Assembly: GCA_020850915.1 (NCBI GenBank)
Contig: JADZDV010000513.1
Location: forward strand, 1-8,973
DNA from: Chloroflexota bacterium
Lineage (GTDB): Bacteria; Chloroflexota; UBA6077; JADZDV01
Length of the DNA stretch: 8,973 bases
Direction: 5' to 3'
Shown here: positions 1 through 6,640 of the stretch, piece by piece
Layout of the letters: each line of letters opens with the position of its first letter
How positions within the stretch are numbered: the first letter of the stretch is position 1
The notes under the pieces: generated by a model
The model's input: the letters and a program-made list of their open reading frames with translations, nothing else
The model's database searches: none
What the model was told of the DNA's origin: nothing
Translations under genes and position numbers: made by a program

Positions 1-1113
1 AGCCCCTCGGGCGAAGAGGCGGCCGTCGCCGCGTTCATCGCCCGGATGCTTGCCGACGCGGGGCTGGAGGCTGAGGTCTACGAGGCCGACGCCAACCGTC
101 CGAACGTCGTGGCGCGGCTGCGCGGCGCGGAGCCCGGTCCAACCCTGCTCTTCCAGGGCCATACCGACACCATCCCCGTCTATGGGATGCCTGAGCCGTT
201 CAGCGGCCGCGTTGAGAACGGCGCCATCCATGGCCGGGGCGCCTGCGACATGAAGGGGCCGCTGGCGGCCGCGCTCTGTGCCCTGCTGGCCGCCCACGAG
301 GAGGGCCTCGTCCGCCGGGGCGAGCTGATCGTCGCCTGTACAATCGACGAGGAGCACGAGAAGCGGGGCATCGCGGCCCTCGTCCAGCGCGGCATTCGGG
401 CGGACTTCGGCGTCTGCTGCGAACCGACCGGCCTGCGGATCGCCATCGGCCAGAAGGGTGCCCTGGCCGTGCGGGTCACGACCCATGGGCGGGCCACCCA
501 CGGCAGCACGCCCGAGCGCGGAGTGAACGCCGTCGTCAACATGGCGAAGGCCATTCTCGCCGTCCAGACGATCGAGCTCCCCACGGCTGAGGTCGTCGGC
601 GTTGGCCGCGTTGCCGGCACGCTGAACGTCGGCATCGTCCAGGGCGGCTACTCCCACATGGTGGTCCCGGATACGTGCCGGATCTGGGTCGACCGGCGTC
701 TCGCTCCCGGCGAGACGCCGGAGCAAGCGCTCGCAGCCATCTCCGTCGCGCTCGAGACGCTGCAACGGGATGACCCGTCGTTCGAGTTCGAGGTGGACGT
801 CGATCCCCCAGGCTACACCTGGCCACCGGCCGTGCGACACGGCACCAACGGCACGCTGATCGAGGCGTCCGCCTCCATCGTCCAGCTAGCCGGCGCTGCC
901 CACACGGCCGTGCGCGGCGCCGGGGCGCCGCTGGCCGTCATGAACGCCTGGACAGAGGCCGACTTCCTGGTCAACGACGCCGGCATCCCGACGGTCATCT
1001 TCGGCCCGGGCCGCCTGGAGCTGGCGCACTCCGCCACCGAGCGGATCGAGGTCGAAGAGCTGGTCGCCGGCGCGACGATCTACCGCGAGATGATCGCTCG
1101 CGCACTGGGGTAA
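1..1113 (+). CDS. M20 family zinc metallopeptidase/deacylase (ArgE/DapE type), 5' partial
   Basis: The reading frame is open from base 1, so the start lies upstream. 370 residues remain and perhaps 20-30 are missing. The fragment opens with SPSGEE, which is typical near the N-terminus of M20 enzymes. Metal ligands and catalytic residues are in family order (fragment numbering): H54 and D56 in GHTDTIPV, D83 in CDMKG, the E117/E118 pair in TIDEEHE (general base and metal ligand), E141 in CCEPTG, and H343 in LAHSATE near the C-terminus. The lid (dimerisation) domain lies at about 155-270, with its conserved histidine H167 in RATHGSTPERG. Family members hydrolyse an amide bond on N-acyl amino acids or small peptides using two zinc ions in the cytoplasm: acetylornithine deacetylase, succinyl-diaminopimelate desuccinylase, or less specific aminoacylases. 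The substrate cannot be read from this sequence. It converges on the RidA-like gene with 48 bp between the stop codons. The family call is firm; the substrate is unknown. Confidence 0.93.
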   Translation, partial: SPSGEEAAVAAFIARMLADAGLEAEVYEADANRPNVVARLRGAEPGPTLLFQGHTDTIPVYGMPEPFSGRVENGAIHGRGACDMKGPLAAALCALLAAHEEGLVRRGELIVACTIDEEHEKRGIAALVQRGIRADFGVCCEPTGLRIAIGQKGALAVRVTTHGRATHGSTPERGVNAVVNMAKAILAVQTIELPTAEVVGVGRVAGTLNVGIVQGGYSHMVVPDTCRIWVDRRLAPGETPEQALAAISVALETLQRDDPSFEFEVDVDPPGYTWPPAVRHGTNGTLIEASASIVQLAGAAHTAVRGAGAPLAVMNAWTEADFLVNDAGIPTVIFGPGRLELAHSATERIEVEELVAGATIYREMIARALG

Positions 1114-1161
1114 TCTCCGTCGCGTCTGCCTCTCCGCGTCTTCGTCTTCGTTGCCTCGCGA
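1114..1161. other. convergent 3'-end spacer
   Basis: These 48 bases separate the stop codons of the plus-strand M20 gene and the minus-strand RidA-like gene. The plus strand is pyrimidine-rich with repeated tcttcg. I see no GC stem followed by a T-run, so termination here would have to be Rho-dependent or occur by another route. Confidence 0.4.
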
Positions 1162-2553
1162 TCAGACGTTGCGCACCGCGGTGAGGTCGATCTCCACCAG
1201 CATCTGCTTGTGCGGCGAGATGTCCAGGATCGGCATCACCGTCGTCGGCGGCAGGCGGTCGCCAAAGAACGCCAGGGACACGCGCTCCAGGGCGTGCAGG
1301 TCGTCCATCTCTCGGAAGTAGAGGTCCTGGGACGCAACGGCCTGCATCGACGACCCGACCGACTCCAGGATCTCGCGGTGCGTGCCGTAGATGCACCAGG
1401 CCTGGGCGACGATCGGCTTCTCCGCGTGCAGCCGGCCTCGGGCCAGCTCGCTCGCCAGGTTCGGCAGGTCTGTCAACGCCTCGACGATCCGCTCCTGCTG
1501 CTTGTGGTCGTAGGCCACCTCGCCGGCGGCGAAGACGAGCGGCCCGGCCATCGCCACCTGGGCGTAGTGGCCGTACGGCTCCATCCCGCCGGGAGCGCGG
1601 ACGACTTCCTTGCGGTACTCGCCGCCCGGAACGAGGCCCGTGACTTCGAGCTGCACCAGCACGTCCGGGGTCGGCCCGAGATCGCCCACCTGGAGCGTCG
1701 TGTTGGGCGGAGCATTTTCGCGGTCCGGCCAGGCGGCGCGCCGAGCCGCGGTGAGGGCGGTGACGTCGCGCATGTCGCCGCGCATGTAGATGTACTGCTT
1801 CACCAGGTCGTTGATGGACGCTCCCTGGCTCTCCAGGACGGTCCGCATGTTCGCGAAAGCCTGGGCCGTCTGGGCCACGTGCGGCTGGTCGCGTCCGTCT
1901 GAGAACGGCCGGCCGGTGGCGAACTGTCGGCCGGCGTCACCCAGCTCCTGGTAGCGGTCCACCGTTCGCCCGGTCCTGGGGTCCAGGCCCATGGTCGGGG
2001 TCAGAAAGAGGAACTGGCCCGCCCGGGTCGCCTGCGGATACGGCGCGGCGATCGCCTCCAGCTCCGGCAGCCGGACCACCGTCTTCTCCAGCGGTCCGCC
2101 CCCGGCCAGTGCCACTACCTCGATCTGGAGAGCAACCGCCAGATTGGTGCCGGCGCGCGGGTACTGCAGGATCGTCGTGGCCGGCGGGCCCGCCGGGAAC
2201 ACGTCCGGCAGCAGACGCTCGAACGAGCCGACAAAGCGGATGTCCTGGAAGAACACCCGCTGGCGCAGCACCTGGTCCAGGCTGGAGCCGTTCGCCTCCA
2301 GCACGCGGCGGATGTTCGCGTAGATCTGCCACGTCTGGCTCAGGGTGGGCCCCTCGTGCCCGTCCAGGTGGGGCAGACCGGTCGACAGGTTCTTCCCGTC
2401 GCTGCCCAGGTCTGCAAAGCGGCGCACCAGCCGGCCGGTCTGTGGGTCGACGCCGGTCTGTGCGCCAAGGAAGATGAGCTGGCCGACCTTCGTGCCGATG
2501 GGATAGTGCGCTGTGCCACCGAGTGATGGCGCACCGATGATCTCCGGCTTCAC
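1162..2553 (-). CDS. triple RidA-domain (YjgF/YER057c/UK114) protein, copy 1
   Basis: 463 residues holding three consecutive RidA-like domains at about 12-150, 160-308 and 320-462. Each repeats the family pattern: a strand with F(L/A), a DPxTGRxV turn (in the first two), an (A/S)Q-x-Nx(R)-VLE helix, a GxS segment, and a C-terminal PP..T....(V/L)Q(I/L)E strand. RidA is normally about 130 residues and forms trimers with active sites at the interfaces, so one chain may fold as an internal trimer. That is inference. The arginine that binds the substrate carboxylate in classical RidA (PAR motif) is threonine in all three domains (T126, T285, T438), so 2-iminoacid deaminase activity is not expected. 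I chose the GTG at 2551-2553 because AGGAG sits 5 nt upstream. An ATG at 2581-2583 would add 10 residues (MRQEDARGDE) but has no visible ribosome binding site. It lies downstream of the second triple-RidA gene on the same strand, probably in one operon. Ligand and function are unknown. Confidence 0.88.
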   Translation of the reverse strand: MKPEIIGAPSLGGTAHYPIGTKVGQLIFLGAQTGVDPQTGRLVRRFADLGSDGKNLSTGLPHLDGHEGPTLSQTWQIYANIRRVLEANGSSLDQVLRQRVFFQDIRFVGSFERLLPDVFPAGPPATTILQYPRAGTNLAVALQIEVVALAGGGPLEKTVVRLPELEAIAAPYPQATRAGQFLFLTPTMGLDPRTGRTVDRYQELGDAGRQFATGRPFSDGRDQPHVAQTAQAFANMRTVLESQGASINDLVKQYIYMRGDMRDVTALTAARRAAWPDRENAPPNTTLQVGDLGPTPDVLVQLEVTGLVPGGEYRKEVVRAPGGMEPYGHYAQVAMAGPLVFAAGEVAYDHKQQERIVEALTDLPNLASELARGRLHAEKPIVAQAWCIYGTHREILESVGSSMQAVASQDLYFREMDDLHALERVSLAFFGDRLPPTTVMPILDISPHKQMLVEIDLTAVRNV

Positions 2554-2558
2554 CTCGT

Positions 2559-2565
2559 CTCCTCT
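2559..2565 (-). promoter_or_regulatory. ribosome binding site of triple-RidA copy 1
   Basis: On the minus strand AGAGGAG is followed by a 5-nt spacer and GTG at 2553-2551. It lies inside the longer reading that begins at the ATG at 2583, so it argues that the ATG is not the real start. Confidence 0.65.
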
Positions 2566-2593
2566 CGCGTCTTCCTGGCGCATGTCTCAGAGT

Positions 2594-2666
2594 TAGACCA
2601 GAGCTACCATGGAACCCGCGGGCGCTGCTCGCACAACGATGTGGATCCTACGTTGGCTCTGGTCTA
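2594..2666. repeat. 11-bp perfect inverted repeat between the two triple-RidA genes
   Basis: TAGACCAGAGC at 2594-2604 is the exact reverse complement of GCTCTGGTCTA at 2656-2666, with 51 bases between the arms. On the minus-strand transcript the first arm begins at the TAG stop codon of the upstream gene, and the second ends just before the possible ATG of the downstream gene. A CCGCGG-centred palindrome lies in the loop. No T-run follows, so a simple intrinsic terminator is unlikely. A processing or stabilising hairpin, or an operator for a dimeric protein, is possible. Confidence 0.5.
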
Positions 2667-4037
2667 GGCGAGCAGCGCGATGCCGTCGATCTGGACGACG
2701 GCATCGCGGAGCGGGAGCGACGGCACCTCCACAATGCCGCAGGCCGGCGCATCGGTCGGGAAGTAGCGCGCGGCCACCCGTTCGATGGCGGGGATGTCCC
2801 GCGCGTCCGTCAGGTAGACGTTGAGCTTCAGGAGGTTCTCGAGCGATGTTCCCTGCTCCTCCAGAGCTCGCCGCGTGTTCTCGAGGATGGTGACCGTCTG
2901 CGCCGCGGCCGGGCCCTCTCGCCAGTCCGTCGCGACGCTGCCGCTCGCCAGGTTCGCGGACGGCAGGTCGCCGTAGCCGCGGACCATCCGGCCGGTCGCC
3001 GGGTCGATGCCGAACTGGCCGGACAGGAACAGCAGGTTGCCGCTCCGGGACAGGCTGGCTGCGTGCGTGCAGACCGGCAGCGCGCTCGTCGTGACCATCT
3101 CACGCCGCTCCGGGCCGGGCAGCAGGACCGAGCATTCGATCTCCAGCGTGAACCGGCTGACGCCCAGCTCGGTGCAGCCGACGATCGTGGTAGGCGGCGG
3201 GTTGTCCGCGAAGAACCCGCGGTAGACCCGTTCCCAGGCCGGCAGGTCCCGCATCTGCTTCAGGTAGATGGTCGTCTTGACCACGTCGGCGAAAGACGCG
3301 CCGCCATCCTCCAGGACAGCGCGGGTGTCCTCCAGGATGGCGAAGCTCTGCGCCGCGACGCGCTCCTCGATCTCGTCCGTTGCGCGGCGGCCGCTGGCCA
3401 GCTCCCGGCCGCGCGGACCGAGGTCCTCGTAGCGCTCCACCACCCGGCCGGTGTCGTTTCGAGCGGCGATCATCCCCGCCGCGAACGCGGCCTGGCCGGT
3501 CCGCGCGGCGACCATGTAGTGGCCCACCGCCTGGGAGATGCGCGGGGATCCGACCCCCTCCCGCTTGCCCCCCTCCCGCGGCAGGGCGACGATGACCTCC
3601 GCCTGGATCTGCGCCCCTGGCACGCACAGGGCGCTGGTCTCGATGTTGGTGATGGGTGGCGGATCGTGTGGGGCGAACGGCCGACTCCGCACCGGCATGA
3701 GGGCCGGCAGGTCGCTGAAGTCGGTCATCCACATGTTGATCCGCAGGATGTCCTGGAGCGATGCCCCCTGCTCCTCGCAGATCGTTCTGATGTTCTGGAA
3801 CATCTGCCAGCACTGCGCCTGAACCGGGCCGGACCACGAATCCGCGGCCAGGCGTCCCATCGCGAGCGTGGGGCCGATCTCATCCCGGAGCTCCGCGCAG
3901 GAGGTCACCAGCCGACCGGTCCCCGGGTCGATCCCCGCCTGAGCGGAGAGGAACATCAGCGGTCCGGTCCGTGTCCCCAGCGAGAAGCTGCCAACCGGGT
4001 TCGCTACGCGATCGGACTTCACGATCTGTTTCGGCAC
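2664..4037 (-). CDS. triple RidA-domain (YjgF/YER057c/UK114) protein, copy 2
   Basis: 457 residues with three RidA-like domains at about 13-152, 170-305 and 315-457. It is a paralogue of the next gene downstream, with the same architecture, length and insertion pattern. Domains 1 and 3 carry GIDPxTGR and domain 2 carries NDTGRVVERYEDLG. Each domain has the helix around AQ..x.I..NTR..LE and ends in an E/QI(E/D) strand. The classical substrate-binding arginine is replaced by T130, T284 and, in domain 3 (PAC in place of PAR), C433. Domain 3 is otherwise the closest to ordinary RidA. The start is placed at the GTG at 4035-4037, which follows AGGAGGT by 5 nt. The in-frame ATG at 4056-4058 would put this Shine-Dalgarno inside the coding sequence (it would encode ARRC). 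It is probably the first gene of a two-gene operon and is divergent from the penicillin-binding protein gene. No signal peptide is seen, so it is probably cytoplasmic. The ligand is unknown. Confidence 0.88.
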   Translation of the reverse strand: MPKQIVKSDRVANPVGSFSLGTRTGPLMFLSAQAGIDPGTGRLVTSCAELRDEIGPTLAMGRLAADSWSGPVQAQCWQMFQNIRTICEEQGASLQDILRINMWMTDFSDLPALMPVRSRPFAPHDPPPITNIETSALCVPGAQIQAEVIVALPREGGKREGVGSPRISQAVGHYMVAARTGQAAFAAGMIAARNDTGRVVERYEDLGPRGRELASGRRATDEIEERVAAQSFAILEDTRAVLEDGGASFADVVKTTIYLKQMRDLPAWERVYRGFFADNPPPTTIVGCTELGVSRFTLEIECSVLLPGPERREMVTTSALPVCTHAASLSRSGNLLFLSGQFGIDPATGRMVRGYGDLPSANLASGSVATDWREGPAAAQTVTILENTRRALEEQGTSLENLLKLNVYLTDARDIPAIERVAARYFPTDAPACGIVEVPSLPLRDAVVQIDGIALLA

Positions 4038-4042
4038 ATTGC

Positions 4043-4049
4043 ACCTCCT
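4043..4049 (-). promoter_or_regulatory. consensus ribosome binding site of triple-RidA copy 2
   Basis: AGGAGGT on the minus strand is followed by GCAAT and then GTG at 4037-4035. An out-of-frame ATG overlaps at 4039-4037, only 3 nt from the Shine-Dalgarno, and opens a six-codon frame ending in TGA. The strong site decides the start in favour of the GTG over the upstream ATG at 4058. Confidence 0.7.
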
Positions 4050-4128
4050 CGCGCCCATAGTAACCGCTCAGCGCGGGAAGGCTCGCCTATCACTTGCCTC
4101 CTTGCCCCGCGCTCGGTTACACCGGCAC

Positions 4129-4133
4129 AGGAG
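4129..4133 (+). promoter_or_regulatory. ribosome binding site of the penicillin-binding protein gene
   Basis: AGGAG stands 8 nt before the ATG at 4142. It supports this start over an upstream in-frame TTG at 4094, and the resulting N-terminus is a clean lipoprotein signal. Confidence 0.7.
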
Positions 4134-4141
4134 AGCGCTTC

Positions 4142-6328
4142 ATGCCAGTCAAGCCCGCCGTCCTCAACGCCCTGATCGCGCTCTCGCTCGTCCTCGTGAC
4201 GGCCTGCTCTGCGATCGGCGGCTCTCCTCTCTCCAGCGTGCTGCCCCAGCCAGAGCCCGCGGCCACACCAGCCCTGCCTCCGCCGACGGCCACGCCGCGT
4301 CCTTCGCCGGATGCCACGGCGAGCGCTTACTTCCAGGCCTGGACCCAGGGCCAGTATGCCCTCATGTACGACCTGCTGTCTGCAGCCGCGAAGAGCACCA
4401 TTTCACAGGACGTGTTCGTCCGCCGCTACACCAACATCCGCGATGGCTTGAGCGTCTCGAAGATCGACCTCCAGAGCCAGCCGGCCACCGTCGGCCCTCC
4501 GCCGGCGCCTGCCACCTCGTCAGCCAGCCAAGTGCCAGCCAGCAGCCCCGTTCCCGCCATCGAGGCGATCGCCTCGGCGCCGTTCCAGGTCACCTGGCAC
4601 AGCGCCATCGTCCCGGACATCGTCGAGTCGAAGCGCCTGCCGCTCGTCCAGGAGCAGGGCGCCTGGCGCGTCGCCTGGGATCCCAGCCTGATCTTCAACG
4701 GCCTCACCGCCACCGCCACCGTGCGGGCCATCTCGGATGACGGGCCGCGGGGGCGCATCCTGGATCGGAACGGCAAGCCGCTGGCCGACAACGGCGCCAT
4801 CCTGGCCGTCGGCGTGGTGCCCGGCGACATCAAAGACGAGAACGCGATGGTCAAGGCGCTCTCGGACACCCTCAAGCTGGATCCCGCCGCCGTCAAGAAG
4901 AAGTACCAGGGCGGCCAGCCGGACTGGTTCATGCCGATCGTCGTCCGCCCGCTCTCGGACGAGCAGGCCCTCCAGCAGGCACTCGGCTCCGTGCCCGGCG
5001 TGGAGCTTCAGCACAAGCCCGCCCGCGTCTATCCTCTGGGCGACGCCGCGGCCCACGTCGTCGGCTACATCACTCATGTCACGGCTGATGACCTCAAGCA
5101 GCTCGCCGAGAAGGGCTACACCGAAGACGACTGGGTTGGCCGGGCGGGGATCGAGGCCTGGGGCGAGGCGCAGCTCGCCGGCCAGAAGGGGGGCCGGGTC
5201 ATCATCGCGGACGACAAGGGCCGCGTCGTCCGCACAATCGCCGAGCGCAAGGCGTCGCCCGGCGCGGACATCCGTCTCAGCCTCGACGCCGGCATCCAGG
5301 CCCAGGCCGCAAAGGCGCTCGGCGACCGGATCGGGAGCGTGGTGGTGGTCGACCCGCGCGACAACAGCCTGCTCGCTCTGACCAGCCGCCCGAGCTTTGA
5401 CCCGAGCAAGTTCATCCTCGGCCTGACCGACGCCGAGTGGCAGGCGATGAACGGCCCGAACCGGCCGCTCATCCTGCGCGCCACGGAGTCCGCCTATCCG
5501 ACCGGCTCTACCTTCAAGGTCATTACCATGGCGGCCGGCATGGAGAAGGGCAGCTTCAAGACGAGCGACACCTTCAACTGCGCCCTCGACTGGAACGGCC
5601 TGCCCGGCGTGACCCTCCACAACTGGGAGCCACAGGGCATCCTGAACCTGCCCGAGGCGCTCACCGAGTCCTGCAACCCCGCCTTCTACACCATCGGCCT
5701 GAAGCTCGATCGGATCGATCCGGACATCCTGCCAACGTTTGCGAGAGCTTTCGGGCTCGGCCAGCCGACCGGCATCCAGGGCGTGCCCGAGGTCGCCGGT
5801 ACCGTCCCGGACCCCGCCTGGAAGCAGCAGCAGGAGGGCCAGCCCTGGACGGCCGGCGACGCCGTGAACCTGGCCATTGGCCAGGGCTACCTGCTCGCCA
5901 CGCCGCTCCAGCTCGCCAACGCCTACGCCGCCCTGGCCCGCGGCGGCGCTCGGAAGACCCCCGTGCTCGTCAAGGCCGTCGTCCGCCCGGATGGCACCCA
6001 GCAGGCCCCCGCGGCCCAGGACAAAGGCACGCTGCCGATCGGCGCCGCCACCCGCGCGGCGATCCTGGAGGGGATGAAGCGCGTTCCCAGTACGCCGGCC
6101 GGCACGGCCTACTACGCCTTCAAAGACGAGAAGACCTCCACCGCCGCCAAGACCGGCTCCGCCGAGAACGAGAACCCGGACGCCCACGCCTGGTTCGCCG
6201 GCTGGCAGACCGCCGATCGGCCGACCACCCTCACGATCGTCATGGTCGAAGGTGGTCAGCACGGCAGCACCGTCGCCGCCCCCATCGCCCGCCAGGTGCT
6301 CGACTTCGCCTTCCCGCTCGCTCGGTAG
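4142..6328 (+). CDS. lipoprotein class B penicillin-binding protein with MecA-type N-terminal domain
   Basis: 728 residues. The N-terminus is a lipoprotein signal (K4, hydrophobic 6-19, lipobox VTAC with C22), then a Pro/Ala/Thr-rich linker at about 23-58. An NTF2-like domain of the MecA_N type runs from about 61 to 190, starting at SAYFQAWTQGQY, and is interrupted at about 114-140 by a second Pro/Ser/Ala-rich stretch. The PBP dimerisation region follows at about 200-420 (RGRILDRNGKPLADNG near its start, GRAGIEAWGE later). The transpeptidase domain covers about 430-725, with nucleophile S456 in STFK (456-459), SCN at 510-512 and KTGS at 670-673. All catalytic motifs are present, so it should cross-link peptidoglycan D,D-peptides outside the membrane and be acylated by beta-lactams. 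There is no glycosyltransferase domain. Whether it serves elongation, division or low-affinity resistance cannot be told. The 16-residue N-terminal extension to the TTG at 4094 is rejected because no ribosome binding site precedes it and it would spoil the signal peptide. Confidence 0.93.
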   Translation: MPVKPAVLNALIALSLVLVTACSAIGGSPLSSVLPQPEPAATPALPPPTATPRPSPDATASAYFQAWTQGQYALMYDLLSAAAKSTISQDVFVRRYTNIRDGLSVSKIDLQSQPATVGPPPAPATSSASQVPASSPVPAIEAIASAPFQVTWHSAIVPDIVESKRLPLVQEQGAWRVAWDPSLIFNGLTATATVRAISDDGPRGRILDRNGKPLADNGAILAVGVVPGDIKDENAMVKALSDTLKLDPAAVKKKYQGGQPDWFMPIVVRPLSDEQALQQALGSVPGVELQHKPARVYPLGDAAAHVVGYITHVTADDLKQLAEKGYTEDDWVGRAGIEAWGEAQLAGQKGGRVIIADDKGRVVRTIAERKASPGADIRLSLDAGIQAQAAKALGDRIGSVVVVDPRDNSLLALTSRPSFDPSKFILGLTDAEWQAMNGPNRPLILRATESAYPTGSTFKVITMAAGMEKGSFKTSDTFNCALDWNGLPGVTLHNWEPQGILNLPEALTESCNPAFYTIGLKLDRIDPDILPTFARAFGLGQPTGIQGVPEVAGTVPDPAWKQQQEGQPWTAGDAVNLAIGQGYLLATPLQLANAYAALARGGARKTPVLVKAVVRPDGTQQAPAAQDKGTLPIGAATRAAILEGMKRVPSTPAGTAYYAFKDEKTSTAAKTGSAENENPDAHAWFAGWQTADRPTTLTIVMVEGGQHGSTVAAPIARQVLDFAFPLAR

Positions 6329-6341
6329 GGACACGCCACCG

Positions 6342-6374
6342 CGCCGGTCTCAGAACGGATGCTCGCTACCGGCG
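6342..6374 (+). terminator. possible 3' hairpin after the penicillin-binding protein gene
   Basis: CGCCGGT at 6342-6348 pairs perfectly with ACCGGCG at 6368-6374 across a 19-nt loop, starting 14 nt after the stop codon. No T-run follows, so it is a weak terminator candidate, or else a 3'-end stabilising hairpin. Confidence 0.3.
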
Positions 6375-6601
6375 AGGGCGGGTAGTGAAGAGGTGGTGGG
6401 GCAGCAGAGCAGAACGGGGTGCCGCCATGCCGGTCCACCCGCTGACTCGGGAGCAGTGCGGGCACCGGGGGCCACTCCTACCGGTCCGACGACGCTGCGA
6501 CATCGCTGAGGCGCCCCCCACGCCTCCATTTGGTCGCCCTCGGGCGCGTTTTCGGCTACCGTCGGAGAGTGGCCCGCGACGTGCGACTCGGCGCGCGGGT
6601 C

Positions 6602-6623
6602 CAGTTCTGACAGTTCAGTTCTG
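6602..6623 (+). repeat. short CAGTT(CTG) direct repeats before galE
   Basis: CAGTTCTG occurs at 6602-6609 and again at 6616-6623, with a third CAGTT at 6611-6615 between them. The last copy runs into the GGGAG (6623-6627) that is the likely, somewhat distant, Shine-Dalgarno of galE (13 nt to the ATG). This could be a regulator half-site array or chance. Confidence 0.4.
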
Positions 6624-6640
6624 GGAGTGACCTACAGCGC

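Larger units (their letters stand above)
4038..4141. promoter_or_regulatory. divergent intergenic region (RidA pair / penicillin-binding protein)
   Basis: These 104 bases must hold the promoters for both directions if each gene starts its own transcript. I see only weak matches. On the minus strand there is TACTAT, read within ggttactatggg at about 4052-4063. On the plus strand TTGCCT at 4094-4099 stands 17 nt before a poor TTACAC. No convincing operator palindrome is visible. Confidence 0.3.
6329..6640. other. 312-bp gene-free region upstream of galE
   Basis: No frame here has protein-like coding signal. The open frames that cross it are extensions of out-of-frame readings of the penicillin-binding protein gene. 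It holds the 7-bp stem at 6342-6374, a tiny CGCC-CTCG-GGCG hairpin at 6535-6546 followed by cgTTTT (a weak terminator-like element), and short CAGTT direct repeats just before galE. I see no confident -35/-10 pair and no riboswitch or tRNA fold. Confidence 0.5.

Noticed and set aside
4094..4141. TTG start that would extend the penicillin-binding protein by 16 residues
   Set aside because: No Shine-Dalgarno precedes it. The ATG at 4142 has AGGAG and yields a proper lipoprotein signal.
3063..4175. 370-codon plus-strand open frame across the second triple-RidA gene
   Set aside because: Arg/Pro/His-rich composition with no domain, antisense to a clear RidA-domain protein.
4520..6334. 604-codon open frame on the minus strand opposite the penicillin-binding protein gene
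   Set aside because: It is antisense to a gene with all catalytic motifs. Its product is Gly/Arg/Asp-rich without a recognisable fold, as expected from GC-biased third positions.
6535..6552. Small hairpin followed by TTTT upstream of galE as an intrinsic terminator
   Set aside because: The stem is only 4 bp with a CTCG loop and the T-run is four bases, too weak to call on its own.
5437..6630. 397-codon plus-strand frame running through the end of the penicillin-binding protein gene into the gap before galE
   Set aside because: It is a shifted reading of the transpeptidase domain with Arg/Pro-rich product. The part after 6328 shows no coding character either.
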